Below are positions 1-10,960 of a DNA stretch of 64,000 nt, piece after piece. A program made the position numbers and the translations under genes. Origin of the DNA: Aldrovandia affinis (taxonomy: Eukaryota; Chordata; Actinopteri; Notacanthiformes; Halosauridae); contig JAINUG010000130.1 in the NCBI GenBank assembly GCA_029706075.1, forward strand, positions 848,383 to 912,382, read 5' to 3'. Within the stretch, counting starts at the first letter, position 1; every line of letters starts with the position of its first letter. Below the pieces are notes generated by a model. That model was not told the origin of the DNA. It saw nothing but the letters and a program-made list of their open reading frames with translations, and searched no databases.

Positions 1-316
1 GTACCCAATTAATTAACAAGGCCTTTTGCTAATTGAGGTGAATGTCATACCTTCTGAAATTCAACCCATTACTCAGCCCAAGTACTGAGGGGATTTATAA
101 TTTATCCTGAGTGACACTTGAGCTAGACCCGCAGTGACGGCCCCGGCGCATGCAGAAGGTGCCCAGAAGACCGCCGCTTAACCGTAGTCGGGAGTCAGAG
201 GAGCCGTGACTCCGTCTCCGTGAATTTTGCAGTCGGGGGGGGCTCCCTCAAAAGCGCCAAGCCTTGGAGAATTGGGTACAGAGCCTTGGTACTGATGTGG
301 GCCCCTTCCGTTCCAG
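1..316 (+). other. g3bp1: g3bp1 intron (3' part)
   Basis: No NTF2-like coding sequence that should precede the first exon is visible here, so it reads as intron ending at the TTCCAG acceptor. The short open frames over it have no recognisable content. Confidence 0.6.
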
Positions 317-490
317 GAAATACACAAAAAAGTGATGGCGCTGAGCTTCCGGGACTGCCACACCAAGATCCGCCACGTGGACGCCCACGCCACGCTGAAC
401 GAGGGCGTGGTGGTGCAGGTGATGGGCGAGCTGTCCAACAACATGCAGCCCATGAGGAAGTTCATGCAGACCTTCGTGCTGGCGCCAGAG
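317..490 (+). CDS. g3bp1: g3bp1 exon: NTF2-like domain, middle part
   Basis: Follows a TTCCAG acceptor and ends at gag|gtggga. The 174 nt encode 58 residues starting [14 protein letters not shown] and containing [14 protein letters not shown], the most recognisable NTF2-like signature of G3BP proteins, and [10 protein letters not shown] at the end. Phase 0 at both ends. The upstream partner exon is not in the window; 1-316 reads as intron. Confidence 0.95.
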
Positions 491-3400
491 GTGGGACACC
501 TGCATTCTTCATAAACGTTTTTTTTTTTTTTTTTTTAGGGGAACATTAATATTTTGTAGACAACCGTATTCCACCTTTATGTAATACCCATAATTCTATG
601 TGGGAGTACTGTAATTTGGGTGTGGTGTTGCGAGCCCATGTCTTAACAGATATCCACTCGGTGAGCAAGTGCCGGTGGGAAATGAAACGAGATTTAAGTT
701 ATGGCAAATATTTCACGTCTGTTGTGCTATTCCACTTCAGGGCACGGTGGCGAACAAGTTCTACGTACACAACGACATATTTCGCTATCAAGACGAAGTG
801 TTTGGGGACTCGGATTCTGAGCCTCCTGAGGGTGAGCAGAGACTCGAATGTTGATTGGCTGAATGTTGGCATGGGAATTTTCTTAGCTGCCTTATTCATT
901 TGAATGTCTTATTAATTGAGACTTAAAAACATTGATTTGCATGTAGATGGTCAACCACCAATACACTTGTTTTTTTATGAGAATACATTTTGGCAAATGT
1001 AGATGCCCGTTTTAGATTCTGCATTGTAAATTAATTTAGCAACTTAAAAAATATAATTTCTCATTCATTACTGCAAATGAAGGACAGAGCTGCTGTGGTC
1101 TCGATGTTGCAGTTGCATTTATTTGGGGACTGAGCCCTTGTGCATGGCTTTTGGTTCTCAGAGTCTGAAGGGGAAGCCGAGGAACTGGAAGAGCGGGTCA
1201 ACACACCAGAAGTGGCACAGGAGGAGTCCGCTGAGTTTTACGAACAGACGCCATGGTACGGGCACTTCTGTTCACTCTTCCCTTGTTAGGAACCAGACCG
1301 ATTGAATGTTTCCCTGTTACCGTGACATTTTATTAGGTTCTTCTTGCCAATTTTGAGCCGTTATGACACTAGCTGTGAAGTCTGACGCGGTGATCATATT
1401 CTGTAAACTGAACTATACCGTGAACGCCGTCCAGCTGAGGGAGAAGTGCGATTGGATTACTTGCTTTCGTGTAGCGGCGTAATGGGTCTCTGTCAAATGT
1501 TCCGCCACCGTGGCCCCAAAAAACAATGGCGGCACACGAGCGGATTGGATTGGATCCCTCGCGGCTCGGGGGAGAAGCGGCGTAGTAGAGCAGCGGAGAT
1601 TTGTTTTGGAAGTCGAGACGGCCGGCGCTATTATTAGACGTGTGGCGTGCCATTTCAGCGCGGAGCTGGAGGAGCCCCTGGAGGAGGCGGCCCTGACCCC
1701 CGAACCCGAGCCCACGCAGGAGCCCGAGCCGGAGCCCGAGCCAGCTGTGGAGGAGCTGAAACAGGACCCCGAAATCGAGCCAGAGATCGCCGCCGATGAG
1801 CAGCAGCAGGAGGAGGAGAAGTGCCCCCCCTCACCCACGCCCGCCGACCCTGCACCTGCCGTGCCCGAGGAGAACCGGGTATGCCCCCCATCCCCACCCC
1901 CACCTCTCCGTTTGGCATGACTTCTGTCTGCCACAGAATCCCATTTCAGCAGTAACACTGGCAATGTTTTAGCTGACTTTCTATCCCCCCCCCTCCCAGG
2001 TTTTTGTCTGCGGAGGAAATATTGGCACACACGGTAGTACCCCATTTTTAGGGTAACTTGGAATGTGTGTCATTCATCTCTTAACTAAACACTGTGGAAG
2101 TAAGGAAGTTAATGTATGTTGCAGACCTGCCAGCATGTACACAATTTGTCTTGAGTGGTACTCGTAACGATTTCCCAATGTTGGCAGGTCTGCTATTGCG
2201 ATAAGCCAGTTCTGGTTAAAAACCAAGTTGTATTTCAAAATGAGAAATTCTTAATGTTAAATATAATAATTAGAAAATTATATTAAGCCTATGTATATTG
2301 TGTATGCAAAATGTTAGGCATGAGCTGAGAAATTTGGTCTCCCAATAAAAACAAACTGGAAGACCAATGCACAAAACGGTTAAGCAAAGCGGTGTGAAGT
2401 GAAAACCAGTAAAGAGCAGCGATCACTGCAGTGCTCTGGGAGAAGAGCTCTGTGTGGAATACATGAGCATGAAGATGAGATCTGTAAGAATCGTAAAAGT
2501 GAAAGGATGCCGGGAGAGGAAAAGCGTGGAGATAAAGGGGGCCGTTAAAATGACTGGCAGAGTCGGTAATGCAGCCGTTCTTGTGTGCAGCCTTTCTCCT
2601 GGGCCTCTGTAACCAGCAAGAACCTTCCTCCCGGCGGAGTGGTCCCAGCCTCCGGAATCCCCCCTCACGTCGTCAAAGCTCCAGCGGCACAGGTACGCCC
2701 AGACTCTGCACCACCACCACCTCCTCCTAACACCACCTCCCTCTGGACTTGACATTCAGTTGCATACGCCATTAATACATGGCAGCGCTTGTTGTATTCA
2801 CGTTCATGTTGATTGCGTACGTTCGGGACCGTTGTGGTATCGTGCGCTAAACCACAACGTCCCCATAAAAGCCCATGGCTTTAACTGGCCCAGTTGCCTA
2901 CAGTGCAATAAAACGGAGTGTGCAATTATACTGCAGGCAGTCGCGGAGGAATTGAGTGTAATCTAATCAGAAGTTTGGAGATTCTCTGTGATTGTGCAGG
3001 CTTTGAGGGCTTGTGTTGCGCAGAGCAGCGTTTCTGCGGAAGAGCCCGATGGCGCGGTGTGTCGAGTGCTTAATGACCGCGGTGCTTTAATCTCGTAGCC
3101 CCGGGTGGAAGTGAAGGCCGAAACTCCGACCACAGCACAGAGGCCTCAGAGAGACCAGAGGACGCGGGAGCAGAGGCCAGGACCCCCACCAGCTCACAGG
3201 GGGCCCAGACCAGGAGGTACCGTCCCGTTACCCAGCGCCCCCACCACACACACACACACCACACACACACGCGCATGCGTAACAAACCATAAGGAGCTAC
3301 AGTCCTGCATGGGACATGACTGTCATCCTGCAATACTTTATTTAGTAGCACAATTTGCATGTGAACACTCAAAACAGTATCTCAGAATCTGTGTGGATTG

Positions 3401-5104
3401 TAGCTGCCCAGGGCTATGCTCGGACGCGGTGTGTCACATATGACTGCATGCTACGTGGACCTCAGCTCTCAGTTGACACCTAAGGGGCGGCAGTATAGTA
3501 TAATGGTTAGGGAACTGGGCTTGTAGCTCAGAGGTTGCTGGATCAATTCCCAGCTGGGACACTGCTGTTGTACCCTTGAGCAAGGTACAGAACCTGAATT
3601 GCTTCAGTAAAATATCCAGCTGTATGTAAAGCAATGTAAACTGTAAGTCGCTCTGGATAAGAGCGTCTGCTAAATGCCTAAAAATGTTTAAAAAAATGTA
3701 ACGTTCATAAAATGAGGACCGCGATCGGTTTAATTCAAGTCTCGCGCACACATGCACCTGAAATTGCTTGCTGCCTCAGTTCCCACCACTTTCCCCATTT
3801 TCACCAAACTTGTTTTCCAACTTTGTAAAAAATCTATGTGCACATCTAGCTCTGAGGATGAAGTAACTCCCAGGGAGCTTAGTCTCATCACTGGCCTCAA
3901 CGGCCGAAGGTGACGATTCAGCACGCGTGTTAATTCTGTCCCCAATGGCATTTCACGTGTCCTTACAGCTCGGGAAGGGGAGCAGGGAGAGTCGGAGGTG
4001 CGCCGTGTCGTCAGGTATCCAGACAGCCACCAGGTGTTTGTGGGAAACGTGCCCCACGACGTGGACAAAGCCGAGCTTAAGGAGTTCTTTGAACGTAGGT
4101 CCCCCTTCGTATTTAAAAAATAAAGTTTTTGTAGTGGTGTTTTGGAATGTTTTTAAATTCTTTAATACTGATCGTGTTGTCTCTTCTCCTTCCTGCAGAG
4201 TACGGCACAGTATTGGAGCTACGGATCAACAGCGGAGGCAAGCTCCCGAACTCCGGCTTCGTGGTATTCGACGATTCTGAACCAGTGCAGAAAATCCTCA
4301 GCAGCCGGGTATTAACGCCATCTTTGAATGTTGCTTAACAAGAGCGCGCACGGTCCGTGTGCACCCTGTTCAGGAGATTTCTGAAAAAAGCTAAAACCGT
4401 ACAGTTTATTGGATTTGGATCGTTTTTAATTTCTTATCCTGTCTGGTTGGTTGCAGGTAGTCGGTCTTGAATGTCTAAACAGTCTGCAAGCAGCGACCCT
4501 GTTGCATTTAACATTTTAACATTTTAACATTTTAGGCATTTTAGCAGACGCTCTTATCCAGAGCGACTTACAGTTTACGTTATAAAAATAAAAAAATACT
4601 TGTATGTATTTTCTTTTACATACAATACATTTATACAGCTGAATATTTTACTGAAGCAATTCAGGTTAAGTACCTTGCTCAAAGGTACAACGGCAGTGTC
4701 CCTACCTGGGAATTGAACCTGCAACCTTTGGGCTACAAGCCCAGCTCCCTAACCATTACGCTACACTGCCTGCCTATTGTTGTTTTGGTGGTGCCCAGTT
4801 TGATGATGACTATGACCCCTGAAATGACGGTTGCGTTGTGGTATTCATATCGAGTCTTCTGTCTTGACCTCAGCCCATCAAGTTCCGCGGTGACGTGCGT
4901 CTGAACGTGGAGGAGAAGAAAACCCGCTCAGCCCGCGAAGGGGACCGCAGGGAAATCCGCCCAAGGGGCCCGGGGGGGCCCCGCGACAGAATAGGAGGGC
5001 CCAGAGGAGCGCCCACCCGCGGCGGCATGGCCCAGAAACCCAGTTTCGGCACCGGACGAGGCACCGGGCCCAGCGAGGGGCGCTACGCGGGCCCGCGCCA
5101 GTGA
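317..5104 (+). CDS. g3bp1: G3BP1, Ras GTPase-activating protein-binding protein 1 (partial, nine 3' coding exons)
   Basis: Joined exons 317-490, 741-831, 1162-1255, 1659-1878, 2591-2692, 3099-3216, 3969-4094, 4199-4308 and 4874-5104 give one open frame of 421 residues ending in TGA; all junctions are GT-AG and keep phase. Order: C-terminal half of the NTF2-like dimerisation domain (residues 1 to about 86), a long acidic Glu/Pro region (to about 193), a short conserved [13 protein letters not shown] segment, a basic/Pro linker, an RRM (about 280-350) and an Arg/Gly-rich tail. This is the G3BP architecture. In the family, G3BP nucleates stress granules in the cytoplasm, dimerises through NTF2L (which binds Caprin1/USP10) and binds RNA through RRM and RGG. 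The RRM reads INSGGKLPN, without the insertion typical of G3BP2; that and the neighbouring glra1 favour G3BP1. The N-terminal part (roughly 80 residues) is off the left edge. No frameshift or stop was seen. Confidence 0.93.
741..831 (+). CDS. g3bp1: g3bp1 exon: end of NTF2-like domain
   Basis: Acceptor cttcag, donor gtgagc, 91 nt, leaving phase 1. Encodes [20 protein letters not shown] followed by [10 protein letters not shown]. The Phe in NDIFRY corresponds to a residue of the hydrophobic NTF2L groove that binds FGDF-type partner motifs in the family. The acidic disordered region begins here. Confidence 0.95.
1162..1255 (+). CDS. g3bp1: g3bp1 exon: start of acidic disordered region
   Basis: Acceptor ttctcag, donor gtacgg, 94 nt. 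Encodes an acidic stretch with [14 protein letters not shown] and [11 protein letters not shown], matching in kind and position the region of G3BP1 that carries the regulatory phosphoserine upstream of an FY pair. The Ser before EFYEQ is retained. The last codon is split (TG|C) across the next intron. Confidence 0.9.
1659..1878 (+). CDS. g3bp1: g3bp1 exon: Glu/Pro acidic region
   Basis: Acceptor catttcag, donor gtatgc, 220 nt. Strongly acidic and repetitive ([15 protein letters not shown], then [24 protein letters not shown]), ending [13 protein letters not shown]. In G3BP1 this intrinsically disordered segment inhibits phase separation by contacting the basic RGG tail. The repeat-rich sequence may vary in length between alleles. 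Confidence 0.92.
2121..2193. repeat. Inverted repeat (16-bp arms) in a g3bp1 intron
   Basis: Arms 2121-2136 (GCAGACCTGCCAGCAT) and 2178-2193 (ATGTTGGCAGGTCTGC) are complementary at 15 of 16 positions, the exception being a G/T position. They are separated by 41 nt. No transposon family recognised. Confidence 0.7.
2591..2692 (+). CDS. g3bp1: g3bp1 exon: conserved [13 protein letters not shown] segment
   Basis: Acceptor tgtgcag, donor gtacgc, 102 nt, phase 0 at both ends (34 residues). Encodes [16 protein letters not shown] followed by a [13 protein letters not shown] end. This short block is nearly invariant among G3BP proteins. A minus-strand open frame over the same interval is a shadow. 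Confidence 0.93.
3099..3216 (+). CDS. g3bp1: g3bp1 exon: basic/proline-rich linker
   Basis: Acceptor ctcgtag, donor gtaccg, 118 nt. Encodes [20 protein letters not shown] then [19 protein letters not shown], the low-complexity RPQRDQR.REQR linker before the RRM. Phase 1 at the donor; an (AC)n-like run follows in the intron. Confidence 0.92.
3484..3700 (+). repeat. tRNA-derived SINE (family A) in a g3bp1 intron
   Basis: Head with a degenerate A box (TATAGTATAATGGTTAGGG) and B box (GGATCAATTCC), a body with TACCCTTGAGCAAGGTACAG and AACCTGAATTGCTTCAGTAA, and the tail TAAGTCGCTCTGGATAAGAG then CGTCTGCTAAATG, ending in A-rich repeats. The tail matches the 3' end of the LINE fragment at 20640-20705, as expected where a SINE borrows a partner LINE's reverse transcriptase. 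Confidence 0.85.
3969..4094 (+). CDS. g3bp1: g3bp1 exon: first half of RRM
   Basis: Acceptor ccttacag, donor gtaggt, 126 nt. Encodes the lead-in [20 protein letters not shown] and then [26 protein letters not shown] is the RNP2 motif (strand beta1) and [11 protein letters not shown] is helix alpha1 of the RRM. The next intron is very short (104 nt). Confidence 0.94.
4199..4308 (+). CDS. g3bp1: g3bp1 exon: second half of RRM
   Basis: Acceptor cctgcag, donor gtatta, 110 nt. Encodes [18 protein letters not shown], then [19 protein letters not shown]. The RNP1 motif reads LPNSGFVVF; the residue before Gly-Phe is Ser (codon tcc), where vertebrate G3BP1 normally has an aromatic Phe. Confidence 0.94.
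4507..4774 (-). repeat. tRNA-derived SINE (family A), inverted, in a g3bp1 intron
   Basis: Reverse complement of the family-A element: the tail with about three TTAAAATG-type units is at 4507-4535, the CGCTCTGGATAAGAG motif next, then a body with an AT-rich insertion, and a tRNA-like head at the right (A box TAGCGTAATGGTTAGGG, B box GGTTCAATTCC on the minus strand). With the plus-strand copy at 3484-3700 it brackets both RRM exons. Confidence 0.88.
4874..5104 (+). CDS. g3bp1: g3bp1 terminal coding exon: end of RRM and RGG tail
   Basis: Acceptor gacctcag; ends at TGA 5102-5104. Encodes [20 protein letters not shown] (last RRM strand), then an Arg/Gly-rich tail with several RG/RGG units ([26 protein letters not shown]) and the terminus GRYAGPRQ. 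The RGG tail binds RNA and drives condensation in the family. The exon is GC-rich compared with its intron and UTR. Confidence 0.94.
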   Translation, partial: PIKFRGDVRLNVEEKKTRSAREGDRREIRPRGPGGPRDRIGGPRGAPTRGGMAQKPSFGTGRGTGPSEGRYAGPRQ

Positions 5105-5780
5105 ACCCTCCCCCCGACACTAACCACTACTGATCCCTGTCACCTAGCGACGGCGGTGGCCTACGTCTCATCTTCTCTCGACTTTTATTTTCAGTTTTGG
5201 GATTTTGGAATGTGATCCCAACATTCATCCGGACATTTTTTCTTTTCTTTTTTTTCTCCTGCATCTTTCTTAGTTCTGAACTTATTTGTAAGAAAAAAAA
5301 CGACAGAGCTACTTGAATTGAAAAAAGAGAAAAAAAAACGAACAAAAAAACAAACCCAGAGACTGGCTTTGGTGTTCTCTCCCTGTTTCTTAAAGGAACG
5401 TTTTTACTTCAGCAATCCTGTGTATTGCTACCATCCCATTTTCAGAAGTTAAATGCAAGCACAGTTTGTTGAGTACTGCGACGTTGAACCATGTCCACGT
5501 CTGAATGGTTGCTACCCACTGCATCAAATCCTGTTACGTACTTTATATTTAATCAGGTATGACATGCAATATTTTTAACAACTCTGAGCTAATGAGAGAA
5601 CAAAACTTTTTAATACATACTATTTTAAAAACCACTTCATTTGTTTTGTAGTCTGGTTTCAACATATGGCGATCCTTTGAGAGACGGTGTTCTGTTTTGT
5701 AAAAGCAAATTGTTGTGCCTTCTATTTATCTCATTCCAGTCATGAAAGTTGTAAAAATAAAGTGTAGATTTGCTTTATCG
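5105..5780 (+). other. g3bp1: g3bp1 3' UTR with poly(A) signal
   Basis: AT-rich sequence after the stop codon, with T-rich and A-rich runs at 5237-5255 and 5290-5350. A canonical AATAAA lies at 5756-5761 with GT-rich sequence just after it, so cleavage near 5775-5785 is likely. The exact end is inferred. Confidence 0.7.
5756..5761 (+). terminator. g3bp1: Poly(A) signal AATAAA of g3bp1
   Basis: Canonical hexamer about 650 nt after the g3bp1 stop codon, followed by a GTGTAGATTTG-type downstream sequence. No better plus-strand hexamer was noticed between the stop and the SINE at about 5950. Confidence 0.6.
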
Positions 5781-5947
5781 CTACGTTCTTCATGTTATTC
5801 CACGACAGTTTTGAATTCACTTGCCTTGGAATAGAAAACACGAGGCAAGGGTTGTTTCAAGGGTCTGCTCTGTCCTGGCATCCTACACAGAACTGGGTAC
5901 ATCACAGAGATGTTCATGGGACCAACCATAATTCCATTAACTGTTAT

Positions 5948-6090
5948 ATTTGCCTTTTAGCAGACGCTTTTATCCAAAGCGACTTACAGTAGTGAATGCA
6001 TAAATTTTTCAGTATCTGGTCCCAATGGGAATCGAACCCACAACCTAAGCGTTGCCAGCGCCATGCTCCATCTTCACTAATGTAAATGTA
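5948..6090 (-). repeat. tRNA-derived SINE (family B)
   Basis: On the minus strand it has a B-box-like GGGTTCGATTCCC segment, the body GGGACCAGATACTGAAAAAT and the tail TAAGTCGCTTTGGATAAAAG, CGTCTGCTAAA. Two closer relatives are at 29890-30040 and 44409-44548. The head is degraded here. Confidence 0.8.
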
Positions 6091-7628
6091 TACCCGTAAA
6101 CTCCTGCCTATGGATGTCCTCTTCACGTTGGCACAGTATGTCGGCAGAACTTGCCTGTTACGCTTGCTCAGTAGTAGGCGACACAAAATACTGAGCCACT
6201 TTACATGATCAACTGTCCCTGTAACTTTGACATGAAGATCCCTGTGGCTATTGCAGCTGCCACTAATGCTATTATTACTTGGATGGGAGACGGCAAGTGG
6301 TGTTGATGGGCCACCGAGCCAAGCAGAAAAGCTAATGGCCATCCCGGTCTAGTAGGAGCCATTTGAAAGAGATTCTCCGCCGTGTCCTGGCCAAGTTCTC
6401 ATTTCGGTTTAATCGGTTCTGGCCATCTATTTATCCGTTCGTATGATTTGCTAAATCAATCTCTCTGGCTCCACCTGAGGTGGTACATGAGCTTTCTGGC
6501 ACAAAATGGCTGCTATGCATCTCCCAGGTTTGGGTGCTACTGAGGTGAGTCACTTCCCCTTCAATGTGAAGTGTTTTGAGATGAGGTGAAAGGCACAATA
6601 AATTCAGTCCATTGTTCATTAAATCGGGTGGCCTCTAACATGATGTGTCAGACAAAATCGAAGTTCCCTGCTGAGTCGACCTGTAAAATGGCATTTGGCA
6701 TGCACGTCTGAGGATGAGCATAGCAACTATTGTTTCATCGAAAAGCTGTGGAAAAGATTTAACACACTTTGATGGTGTGAGTGAATTTGCACATGCCCTG
6801 GCAAGGCGAGATGCCCTTAAAACAAATCGATTTGACAGATATGTGGTTGGGCATTATGGCTTTGTAATTGTTGAGACGTACAGCCAGGATACATTTCAAG
6901 GTGGAACTATGGAGATTAAACCATGTTTAAAATAAATAAAAAATGCTATTAGCAAATGCATTCCTGAATACATAGAACTAAACAAATGAGCCTGAAAATA
7001 AGATAAACCTATTTGCTCTTTTCACACGTGATCTAGGCCATTCGCAAAATGCATTTGGGCCGTTTGAATCGTCCATACTGACCAAGGACACATTGTATGT
7101 AATGCTGCAGTATCCTCAGTCCTAATTGGATGTGTGCTTGTTCATCCCTCAAGGGCTCCAGAGCCTCTGTGTAAAATAAGCCAATGTGTGATTAAACGAG
7201 CAGTTAAACTGTCTACATGCAAAAATAAACTCGAAGGAATATATATGCGAGTATATGTACATTCATATAGATTAATAACATGTTCCGTTTAATTTTTCAT
7301 CACTTGCATGTAATTTGTTCATTATGGTTGTCTTTATATGAACGCATGTATTTATGATTTATATAATACATTTACAATACGTTGTCTGGGCAGACTGGGT
7401 AGTACTGGGATTATACACGGGATTCAATAATGTAAACGTCTCGTACATCATCTTAATGTTTGTCTTCAAGACTTATCGTAGCCTAAGTATAGAGCTGTTG
7501 TGTCCTCTTGCTTGTGTTTACTTGTCTAAACCCTGTGTTTGTGTTCACCTCCGGCTTCACTGTTAAACTAACCTGTCAGGTCCCTACCACACCAAGGCTT
7601 CAAGATCAGATGGCTCGATGTACTAGAC

Positions 7629-7900
7629 CAGGGGTCGGCAACCCGTAACACTCAAAGGGCCATTTGGACCCGGTTTCCACGGAAAAGAAAACACTGGGAG
7701 CCGCCCCATTTTCTGTCGACGGGGGAGGGGGGTGCGAAAATCATTCTTTCGGATTTTCTGTCAGGTCAAAAAAGTTTGCGCCCAATTTTGCGCCCGATTC
7801 ATTGGATACTTATTATTTATTTTCCCAAGCCACGCGGAGGCAACATAAGACTGAAAGAGCCGCAACATGAGGCTGAAAAACTGCGGCTTCCGGAGTGACA
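7629..7900. mobile_element. hAT-like non-autonomous DNA transposon fragment
   Basis: Begins CAGGGGTCGGCAACCC and continues ACACTCAAAGGGCCATTTGG, wording typical of a widespread vertebrate hAT-derived repeat. The right part has AGAGCCGCAACATGAGGCTG and TGCGGCTTCCGG. A matching terminal inverted repeat and an 8-bp target duplication were not found, so the right end is uncertain. The small plus-strand frame over it is not a gene. Confidence 0.55.
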
Positions 7901-10616
7901 AACTCTTATCAGGTCAGCTCCAGAGCAGGTGTACCCTGTAAAACTCCTTGTGACAAATCTACAAAATATGACTTTACCTAATTATCTTCATTAGAGAGGA
8001 AACCGCCTCCTTGGAGTTAAATTTAGTTTTCATGACACAGATTCATTTTTGTGTTAACGGTCTTTCCATAAATTACGTTGACATAAAATGCATTTCCTTT
8101 TCCTGTTCATTCGTCGCTGCAGCGCGCAGAGAATAAGCGCGGGAACAAATGCTAATGTTCTCAAAATGTCACCGAGGACAGAGCCTGCCAGCAGGTGGCC
8201 GCGCGCGAGTTTCCGCGTCGGGCGGAACGCCGCCTCAGCTCTTTGGATTATTTATTTGATTTTGTTTTCAGTGTGCTCCCCGTGGCCCACGTGGGGCCCA
8301 AGATGTCCAGCTGCAGCTGGCAACAGCCCTCTGAGCATACGGCTCCCCAGCTGGAGGGCCCATCCGCGTGCCTGGGGGCCCTCCACCCAAGACCCTGGAA
8401 CACATTGGGTGGATTCGTCACACAGGCTGTCATTGTCCCTCTGGGAGCCTTTGTCAGGCCTAGTGTTTTCATTCCTACATATTATACACATTTCTTTCTC
8501 TTCCTTGATCTCAAACATTTAGCATCGTTGAAGTACTGATTTTGGTTATTCCTTTTTTTGGTTTTTGGGCGCATCCTGCCTCTTTTATGGTTTTATCACA
8601 CAACCCCTTTGGTCAGCCAAGTTTTAGCCATGGAGGAAAATATTTCATTCCCCGAGTAAAATAATAAAAATAAACTGTCAAAGCCTTCGTGTTTGGCTGG
8701 GTTCTCCCCTGAGGTGTTTTTAGATGTCAGCTGTAATGTGATTCCGGTCCCAGTGCCGTGCGCTGCAGAGCTGATCCGAGACGGACTGGGTGGTCCGGGG
8801 ATGGGGTGCTGTGGGTGGGAGCTGTGGGAGTACATTGATTGAGCCTGTCCTTTTGAGGTACATAATCCTAAATCGTAATTTGCATGCCAAATTTAGGAGC
8901 GCACTCCCGCTGAAAGGATTTACATTAGCGTGTCAAGCAGAGAAGATCCCACTGCTTCTGCCTGCTAAGGCCAAAAAGGCTTTTCAGGAGAAAGAAAGAT
9001 GACAGCAGAGATTAGTATGTTTAATTGTGGCAGATTGGGGGCCTGGTTCATAGGGCTGAAATGTCACCATCAGTGTGATTTTCTTGACTAAGGCCCCCAT
9101 TCAGTCTAACTGCAAGTTATCTGTTATAAACTTTGCGTCACAAATGTAAACAAGTATAGTGCACCCCCTTTCTTACTAAATATATTTTTCAGAAATTTCA
9201 GCACCCTACAAGCTTACTATGTTAAGTATCAAACATGTAGTACATATGCCAAATTATGACAGTCAAGGCAATGTGTAATTATATTAAATAGGGGCCTAAA
9301 TTACCTGAATGAATAAATTAATAATAGGTGCAGAGGCATTGATGTAACATGCAGCTGTACCTGGAATGATGGAGCATTTTTGTGCTTATTAAACTGATTG
9401 CCTTCAAGTTGTATTTTGTTTTTACGTTTTTTTGAGCTGCTGAGCCATGCTAATCAATATGAATAAGATGTGCAAAAGGTCAAAATATTTATAGACAGTT
9501 TGATTGTATCCGTCATTTGGCTACCTGGTCTCTGCTGAATAGAATCATATGCTGCCGGGTCTAATTTAGCAGCAGACTGCTGGGTGTTAAGTAGAAAATG
9601 CCAAGTGTGTTTTTTTACTCTGGAAATGACATCACAAAATTGCTGAGCACACAATGGAAATTAATCGCAAAGAAAGACATTCAACACAAAAAATCCTCAA
9701 GGTACCAGCGTGTTTTTGTGCTGTGTGAGACCCTGTCTTAGTACAAATAGAAATGTTTATCAGGATGCTTTCCTTTCATATTTACAATGACATGAAGACA
9801 GATGCGTCTTAACTGCCAGTTTTCAGAGTACAATTGCTTTCATTTAAAATAACTCAAACAGACTGCAGTATTGTTTCCTGTTGCATCAGTATGTAGCGGA
9901 GTATCTCAGTGTTGGCAAGCTAAAGGCTGTTTCAGTACAGGTGGTTTTGCATGATATAGCCTCCTCACCACAGACTATTCATTATTTATTTGATGCCTTT
10001 TGCTTGCGTATTTACAGTCTTAATCCTTACAGTAAGACCGTACTGCATTTGCAAGCTATGTTTTAAAATGATCTCAGACTCTGGCACCCAGAGGTAAAAA
10101 ATATGAAATGTTCATCAATAGCCAAAAGGATGTACTGAAACATATGACACACGAGTGTTAATTCGGGGCCAGAGAATTGTATGCCATTTTTCGTAAACCA
10201 ATTCCCGTACCCTGATGATATTAACGTTGTGTTGTTGTCCCTGTGGTTTCAGTTTAAGCTAGCTCTCATGCCAGTGACCAAATGTTTTATTTTGTTTTGA
10301 AGATGAGCATGCCTTCAGGACCTTTATTTTGATATCCAGAGCAATAATGGAACTGAATCGTGTGTTTCGTTTACCATATGCTGTTTTACTTTATAAATGT
10401 TTTTGGTGGAATGTAGAAAATCATTCCCAATTCGTAGATTATCACTCCCCCAATTGGACAGTGTAAGACGTTGGTGAGCAGTAACCTAATGTAATTAGGC
10501 CTTGTTCAGCAAATGTGATTGCCGCTTTTATTTAAACAAGTTCACAAAGCGGGTAATTTTAGTTTCCTCCTACATTTGCACAAGGTATCGCATTATGACC
10601 CATCATCATTAGGAAT

Positions 10617-10632
10617 GTGTGTGTGTGTGTGT
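10617..10632. repeat. (TG)n microsatellite
   Basis: Eight perfect TG units in the intergenic region. Confidence 0.85.
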
Positions 10633-10924
10633 TTCCTCGCAGACAGTTTGTAAAAGTTATCTCGTAGTATATGAATTGTCAGCAGGCAGTGGTGCAGCCA
10701 ATGTGGCAGACAGTAACGGTCTCTCAGGGTATCAGATGGAATGTTCAGGTAGTCCGCCTGGGATCCCACATAAACATGAATTGATATCTAGATTAACTTC
10801 ACCAGGGTCAAGAGATGCTCGAACCACAAAAATAGCCTTAGGAAAGGTACAATTATTTTCCAACTGTGCATGCATGTCTGTATTACCATTGTAACTGTCC
10901 TTGTTAATGTAGCAAATGTTTTGG

Positions 10925-10926
<2 letters not shown>

Positions 10927-10956
<30 letters not shown>
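10927..10956. repeat. (TG)n microsatellite
   Basis: About 15 TG units, followed by CGTG. The open frame across it is a shadow. Confidence 0.9.

Positions 10957-10960
<4 letters not shown>

Noticed and set aside
1413..2045. Minus-strand 210-residue open frame rich in Ser/Gly
   Set aside because: It is the antisense shadow of the Glu/Pro-rich g3bp1 exon (GAG/CCC codons read backwards).
3484..3560. tRNA-gene-like A and B boxes
   Set aside because: They are the head of a SINE: no acceptor stem pairing and a LINE-type tail follows.
8088..8539. Overlapping plus-strand frames of 144 and 114 residues
   Set aside because: Both frames and the antisense are open over a GC-rich patch; nothing recognisable as a protein family.
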